From: Cyanophora paradoxa
Taxonomy: Eukaryota > Glaucocystophyceae > Cyanophorales > Cyanophoraceae
Length of the DNA: 64,000 nucleotides
Direction: 5' to 3'
Assembly: GCA_004431415.1 (NCBI GenBank)
Contig: QPMI01000516.1
Coordinates: forward strand, 1 to 64,000
In this document: piece after piece, positions 58,701-64,000 of the stretch
How positions within the stretch are numbered: the stretch's first letter is position 1
Layout of the letters: each line of letters opens with the position of its first letter
Program-made: the position numbers and the translations under genes
Notes under the pieces: model-generated
Seen by the model: only the letters and a program-made list of their open reading frames with translations
What the model was told of the DNA's origin: nothing
The model's database searches: none

Positions 58701-61073
58701 CTCCGGCGGCGGCGCATGCGGGCATATGAACAGGCGGAAAGGGCTGGGCGCGACGTCGAAATAGCAGCGGTAACTGCGATTTAATGAATATACCCGTCTC
58801 AAATGCATGCGCATCTATCTCACGCGGCGAGCAGGTCACTGCGGAGACAGCCATCGGCCGCTCGCCGGTCGCCACTTCTGGCGCTTTTGCGCGACTAACT
58901 GACCATGGCGAAATGGTCGCCACAGTATGGCCGGGGGTGCGTGCACATACACATCACATGAGGTTCCGACGCGTGAGATATTCGCAAATCAAACGAATTT
59001 CGCAGACATTGTTCCCCGAGTTGACTGGAAAGCCTAAGCCTCCGGCACAAGCTGAGAGCCCGAAGCTAAAAGACACCCAATGGGTTCGACAAAAGAAGCC
59101 GGACGCCCCTGCGCCATCCGCAGCAGCTCCTCCCCCGCCCCAGGGCCAGGGCCCCTGGTCGCCACCGGCGCCTCCGGACGCTCTCCTCGCGAGCATCCGC
59201 GAGCCGATTGGATTGCTCGGAGAAGGCGCCTTTGGGAGAGGTGCCTTTCATAATATATAGACGTCGACCCGGGTTCAATTTGCGATCCTGTCTCTTTGCC
59301 TAAGCAAGAGCGCCGGCTCGCAGTTTACGCAGTGGCTTTGGAAGAGTCGCAGGCGACGTGGCTCCCGACGAACGCGTCCCCTCAATCACAGCCGAGCATG
59401 GGCCCATCCGACTCTGGACACGTGCGGATCAAGCGCGCCGTGAAACAGGTAACCTTTATACATAATCGTTTGCAATGCGTCCTTCGGATTGGGGTTGATG
59501 TACATATATTGCAAAACGCGCAGGTAGCGCTTACCGATCCAGAAGTCGGAGCCCGCGAAATCCACGGGGCGAAGATGCAGATGGTACTTATTATGCACTA
59601 AGCTCCCGAAACCTGACGGGCCGAAGCTCTCATCGACGTTCGCGCCTCTATCGTGCAGGACTCTGTCCATCCGCACGTCTTGCACTGCGAGGCGATCTTC
59701 GCCGACCGGATCCACCTCTACATCGGTGCGGCATCGACAGCTGCAGCATGTCGAATGCGCGCCGCGCATGCCTGACGCACTCTTGGCAGTTCTGCCGCTC
59801 GCGGACACGTCCCTAAGCAGCCTGCTCGCCTCCAACCCCATCCTTCCGCCCCCCCTCGCCGTCAATTTCGCCGCACAGATCGCGAAAGGTGCGATGCTGT
59901 TTTCGTCGGATTAGTATCAGCGCGCCGTCACCAATTTGGTTTTCACCGATCCCACTCGCCTAGGCATGGCGTATCTGCACCACGAAAGGGTCCCACCGGT
60001 GGCCCACCGTGATCTTAAACCGCAGAACATCCTCGTCTTTAGAAATGAGCCGGTAATTATAAGCCGCCCTCTTGATCGCAATTGCAAATTTCTAAAACGC
60101 GCACATTTCATTCTATAGCTAGTCGGCATATCATTGAATTCTTTCCGTTGCACTCAGTTGCATTCGCAGCAGTCTGACGACACAAGCGCGTTGCCCAGTG
60201 CTACGCTTCGTCTCTGCGATTTCGGTCCGCATACGCCCTGAATGAACGGTTGTTTCATTGCTGTCTGATGGCGTCGAATATAAGGCATCTCCCGACACGC
60301 GGAGACCGTGAAATCCATACGAGGCACTCTGTAAGTGGTCTTTGTGTAGAACACTGACATGTTGATCACTGATATGTGCCGACGTTTTGCATGTGCAGAA
60401 TCTACATGCCCCCAGGTGCAAGGCGACACCGTATCAAAAACATATTGAGCATGCTCTAAATTTAAATTTGAACCTATTTATTCTGTCAATAACGCTCATC
60501 CATTTTGCGCATTTATTCTCAGAATCCTTTGCCGAGCACTCGCCCCTGAAAGCGGACGTGAGCCATTACTTTTTTTCTGCCTTTCTTTGATCCCCGCGCT
60601 GTTAAAATATTTGACGTTGTTTTCGCGGTCGGATCCCTGCGCATGCTCAGGTCTGGGCGTTTGGCCTCGTTCTTCTGGAGATGCTAACAGGTGCAAATTC
60701 AACTTGAGGATGACGCCCATGTCGTAATAAGGTGCTGAATACGAAAACCCGACCGCGATGCTCGTGCCTCTGTTTTGCAGGCGCAAGACCGTACGATGGC
60801 CGTTTAGTAGGACCGGAGGAGCTCATCCGCGGGCAACCGTTCCGCAAGGGTAATCGAATAAGCCGTCCCAGGGTGCTATATGCTATAAAACGATAAGCTA
60901 CAAGCTAGAGGGGGAGTACTCCCAGCATCTTTTAATTTCTTGCTGCCATGAATTCGCAGAGACTTTCGAGGCGCTTCCCAGGCAGCTCGAGAGCCTCGCA
61001 AGGGAGTGCCTCATGCGGAACCCCCTTCATCGCCCCGATTTCATGTGCACAATTTGCTTGCGATTGCGCTAAT
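49765..61073 (+). CDS. Host multi-exon receptor-like protein kinase gene
   Basis: Exons of one large host gene can be followed by content. The first has a signal-type helix (AIAAFLVVAVALALLP, to 49948). Kelch-like pieces follow (KLLLIGGGVDEAWVYDIG near 50400, AFFAVLGGSSDNIFVLDV near 56270), then the repeat exon (53601-56075), Pro/Ser-rich stalk (57816-58236), a juxtamembrane domain and membrane helix with RRRRM stop-transfer (58330-58784). The kinase pieces are GLLGEGAFG (near 59215), AHRDLKPQNILV (near 60010), LRLCDFG (near 60215), VWAFGLVLLEMLTG (near 60650), then CLMRNPLHRPDF (near 61020). Many introns are short GT-AG. The N-terminal exon joins are not all in frame, so two tandem genes are not excluded. 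Fold class is TKL/RLK-like. Confidence 0.65.
50068..50150. repeat. Poly-C tracts in a host intron
   Basis: Two long C-runs (the first about 22 bases near 50107, the second about 18 near 50133) lie within a C-rich stretch of the first host intron. The exact lengths are unreliable in most sequencing methods. Confidence 0.6.
53601..56075 (+). repeat. Large exon of about eight Ig-like ectodomain repeats
   Basis: One exon follows intron 53534-53600 (GTGCGC to GTCGCAG). It encodes roughly eight repeats of about 100 residues, each with VPPxxPSxP, then ALNxT, RFxxxQSV, a Cys, an xxY turn and a second Cys before the next VPP. Many Asn-X-Ser/Thr sites support an extracellular glycosylated array. Partial units continue into the preceding exon (53068-53533). 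The domain type is Ig/fibronectin-like by pattern. Confidence 0.65.
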
Positions 61074-61915
61074 CTGAACGCGGTCTAGTAACTTGAGCTT
61101 GCAATGTCCGCAGGACAATCTGCGGCAAGCTGGAAGATCTCCAGATTCAACTGCGCATCTCCCAAGCTGAGCCGCCAGCTGCAGCAAATGAAGCGAAAGT
61201 TATCGACCGTGGATACTTTCGCAATGCGAATCAGAATGTACAGTTGGCGTAGGCAGATCAATAGACCTGCGTAGGCAGCTGCAGGAGAGGCTAGTTTCAG
61301 TAATATGTATGCCCAGTGCGAGTACGCCAAGGCATAGGTTAGCGTAAGCCAGCGTGACAATGTATACGTATTTGAAACATAGCAATAGTATCAGACGCCT
61401 ATGCTCGAGTGGAGGTATCCCGAATAGATTTCCAAATATCGAACAGAAATTGTTGCGATTTCCTGTTCGAAATCTACGAACAGAAAGAACTACCTCGATC
61501 GATGCTCCACGGAAAAATTGAGAAGGATCTTGGGAGAGTGCATGTGCTGGGGTTAGGCCATCCGCTTGATTGCAAAGGAAGATAATTATAAAGACTTCGA
61601 AATTCGAGGCACCGTCAAGGCGACGCCCCCGCAAGGAGCTCAGCCCGCGATTGCAATTGGAAGCTTCCCAGCCCAGTATATCTATTAGCCATGCAGACCA
61701 TCGACCATCCACATATAAATGCAGCCGGCAGCATTAGGATCTATTGGAGAGATATGCATCTGAATTCACAGTCGCGATCGTCTGTACATGTGATTGTGGG
61801 TTCACCCCACAGCATTCTCTAAAGCGTTTGAGCGGCTGAAGTACAGCACTCGGAGTCCAGCGGCTGAATATACACGCTGCATGCTCGACGGCTCTTGGAC
61901 CCGATATTTCTTTTA
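61074..61915. other. No supported gene
   Basis: Frames here are short and the base composition is lower in GC than the exons. The minus-strand frame across 61200-61712 contains hydrophobic stretches but no recognisable domain. This is probably intergenic host DNA or introns. Confidence 0.35.
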
Positions 61916-62893
61916 CTTGACGTAGTACGTGTACTTCCAGCTGCAGAAGTTCTCGGGCCTGAAGACGCGCGCCCCCGTGTCGGACACGATCGCCGTGAAC
62001 CGCGTCGGATGCTGCGAGCCCGAATATTGGAACCCCGGACAGATATCCCGAGATATCGATTGTTACGGCAGGGTGATTTCTAGCCAAATCCGGCGCCGAG
62101 CTAGTCTTCGTAGCATATTGGATAGGATTCTCGCGATCGCCTTTCTCGATTCTTGAAGCCCGAATATTACAATTAGAACCCCGGACATATATTTCGAAAT
62201 GGCCGAGATGCGCGGGCTTAAGCTTGCCTGCGGGCCGGTGAAGAACTCGTTGGCCTCGTCGAGGAGGTCCTGCAGCGTTCGCCCCGGCTTCCATTTCTGC
62301 GCGAGCGAGCCTCGGAGCGCGACGACGTCGACTCAAACTCGCGCCGCGTCCAAAATTAAATCGTTCGAATTGTATAATCAAGACTGAAAAAGGCGCCGGG
62401 TGACGCGGCGCACCACCTCCAGCGCTTCGCCGCCGGCCGTCGGGGGCCACACCGCCAGCGCCAGCATGCGGGGGGAGCCGACTTCCTGGACGGGCTGCGG
62501 CACGGCAGCCGGCACCGGCGCCGGAACCGGTGGCGCCGGCGCGGGCGGGGCCACCAATGCAGGGGCCGGCTGCGGTGCGGCAGCTGCAGCCAGCTGCAGC
62601 GCCTGCACTGCAGCTGGCGCCGCGGCCAGAACCGGTGGCGCGGGCGGCGCCGCCAATCCAGGGGCCGGCTGCGGCGCGCCGGCCGGCTCTGGCGCCGGAA
62701 CCGGTGGCGCGGGCGGCACAGCGAATGCAGGGGCCGCGGAGGCGGCAGGAGCAGCACAGGCCGGTGGGGCCGGTGGCCATGGGGCCGACTTCGCCGCCGC
62801 AGGCGCTGAGGCCGCCGCCGAGGTGCCCGTCGCTGCAAGAACCGCGAATTTAAAAGCATTTGCGCTGAGTTCACTGCCAGCGGCCCCCTGATG
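61916..62893 (-). CDS. Host gene fragment with Pro/Ala-rich region
   Basis: Minus-strand exon pieces with real protein character: a Pro/Ala repeat region (62378-62850, PAPPVPAPEPAGAPQP type), a middle exon with ALRGSLAQKWKPGRTLQDLL and DEANEFFTGP (62240-62330), and a terminal exon TRFTAIVSDTGARVF followed by ENFCSWKYTYYVK, stop at 61916. The donor after the Pro/Ala region is again GTGCGC. The start and the joins cannot be fixed. No family is recognised. Confidence 0.35.
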
Positions 62894-62943
62894 AAATGCT
62901 CAGCGAGTACCTCAGTAGCTCTAGGCCTTAAACTATGCGAAGG

Positions 62944-63900
62944 CTAGCGCTCGATCGATATCGCGATCACCTGATCATGAGCGAGATTTAAATTTGAAGC
63001 GGCTCCCGGCGCGTACGCGAGCTGGAAGCCGGCGTTAACGTTGGTGTCGACGTCCTGCATTTGCACATGCTCAGCTGCAGCATGCGCAGCCTTTATCGTG
63101 GTCGCGACCGGCATCGTATCTTGCAGTCTCCCCAATTGCGATTCCAATATTGATGCAAGGAAATGCGAACCGGAGAGGGTGGAGCCAGATCGAGATCGCT
63201 TATGTTGTCGCCGGCTTTGTGCGCGTCGAACTCGAATTTGAAGTGCGCGGGCGGAGCGACGAAGACGGGGTCAGAGCTCGATGCGCCGGTGGTCGACGTC
63301 TGCAGCTGATTGACGTCAGCGGCGTCGTTTTCGATTTAACAAATAAGTGGCGAATCCAGGGATTCCGGAGAGCGCATCAAAGCGAACCTTCGGAATCCGC
63401 GCCTCAATTGTCCCCTTGTCGTTCTGATCATGACCAAGCCTGCAAATAAATTATAAATTAATTTGGAAGCGCGTCGGAAAGACTTTTATATTCTATGCAA
63501 ATTCGAAAGACCACTCGAGCCCAGATTTCATAAGCCGCTGAGCGCGCCTGGGAGACTCTGCAGCCTTGCTCTGGCCATGGGTCGCAGCCTTCAATCCTTG
63601 GACTCGGCGGCGCTTCACGGCAGGGGCGGCCACGGGCGGTCCCTGCGCATCGGGCGCCTGATGTCGGCTGTGAAAAATCGAACGAGCTCGCGCTGGAGCT
63701 TGTGTGCACCGCGTCGACGTCTTCGGTGTCGATGTCGGAGGCGTCGAATCCGGATTCCCGAGAACCCCTCTTCGGTGCGCTCAATTGCAGCCTGCCCTTG
63801 CAGTTTCCGGGGGGCGCCGGCAGCGTGTGCGCGTCGGCGATGTTCTGCATGTCAATCGTGTCGAAGAACTCTTGCTGAAGATTGCGCGCTCTGCGGTTTA
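62944..63900 (-). CDS. Possible host exons, unknown
   Basis: Minus-strand frames with coding-like composition include HFKFEFDAHKAGDNISDLDL (63180-63330), VDTNVNAGFQLAYAPGAA (near 63020) and SGFDASDIDTEDVDAVHTSS (63690-63760). They may be exons of one gene entering from the right window edge. The evidence is weak: no known domain, uncertain splice sites and no clear start. Confidence 0.25.
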
Positions 63901-64000
63901 ATTTTGCGTGAAGGCGTGTGAAGTCTGCGCCGTAATTTTAACGGCGCATCGCACTCACTCGCGAATGGCCTGCATTACGACGCGGCGGCGCGCGCGGATC

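Noticed and set aside
61200-61712. A 170-codon minus-strand host membrane protein
   Set aside because: Hydrophobic stretches only; lower GC, no start context, no splice support and no family.
1-64000. tRNA, rRNA or CRISPR arrays
   Set aside because: No cloverleaf with anticodon, no rRNA signature and no regularly spaced repeat array was recognised on either strand.

Overview
The window is eukaryotic and consists largely of integrated virus-like DNA. I read four blocks. (1) Positions 1-8480 are AT-rich and carry a Polinton/virophage-type replication and integration module: primase-SF3 helicase (minus strand), protein-primed family B DNA polymerase, retroviral-type integrase and a small S-adenosylmethionine decarboxylase (plus strand). 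No capsid gene is visible, so this element is either incomplete at the left window edge or lacks a virion module. (2) Positions about 8600-48700 are very GC-rich, densely packed, and look like one roughly 40 kb double-jelly-roll (DJR) dsDNA virus. (3) Positions about 48700-49760 hold no gene that I can support. (4) From 49765 to the right edge the DNA is host-like: many short exons and GT-AG introns, chiefly one plus-strand gene for a receptor-like protein kinase ending near 61073, then minus-strand exon fragments.

The GC-rich virus runs as follows. Surface and fibre proteins (LamG-like, C1q-like, tail-fibre-like repeats) lie at 8.7-11.4 kb, and large or small structural candidates at 12.3-18 kb. 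Two adjacent proteins with HUH-endonuclease motifs follow at 18.1-20.9 kb, then a VLTF3-like late transcription factor (21.1-21.9), an FtsK/HerA-type packaging ATPase (22.7-23.8), a RuvC-like Holliday junction resolvase (23.8-24.3), a set of small zinc-ribbon proteins (20.99-25.1), and a virion block with the major capsid protein at 27942-29324. A possible ssDNA-binding protein, small membrane and acidic proteins, and a striking CRE-motif/inverted-repeat region (33.6-34.9) come next. After these is a pair of divergent, intron-containing replication-type genes: a giant SF3 helicase (37565-42869, minus) and an unknown protein (43210-46267, plus). The right end has a YqaJ-type recombinase, an unknown protein and a GNAT-like protein. 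The combination of DJR capsid, packaging ATPase, YqaJ recombinase and SF3 helicase in about 40-45 kb recalls Yaravirus and its Pleurochrysis endemic virus relatives. That placement is from memory and inference, not from an alignment.

Three features tie the GC-rich block together. An AT-rich initiator-like motif (consensus near TTTTCTnAGGCC) sits 10-45 nt before many start codons from about 10 to 48 kb. Palindromes or hairpins sit at several 3' gene ends. The host-style introns in the two large replication genes start GTGCGC or similar, and the host kinase gene has an intron with the same donor. Many genes in both viral blocks are split by single-base frame changes, mostly in G, C or T runs. 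This could be real decay of an endogenous element, but the pattern also fits homopolymer errors in a long-read assembly.

The host cannot be named from the sequence. Very short GT-AG introns, GC-rich coding and the virus type are compatible with a unicellular alga such as a haptophyte, but other protists are not excluded.
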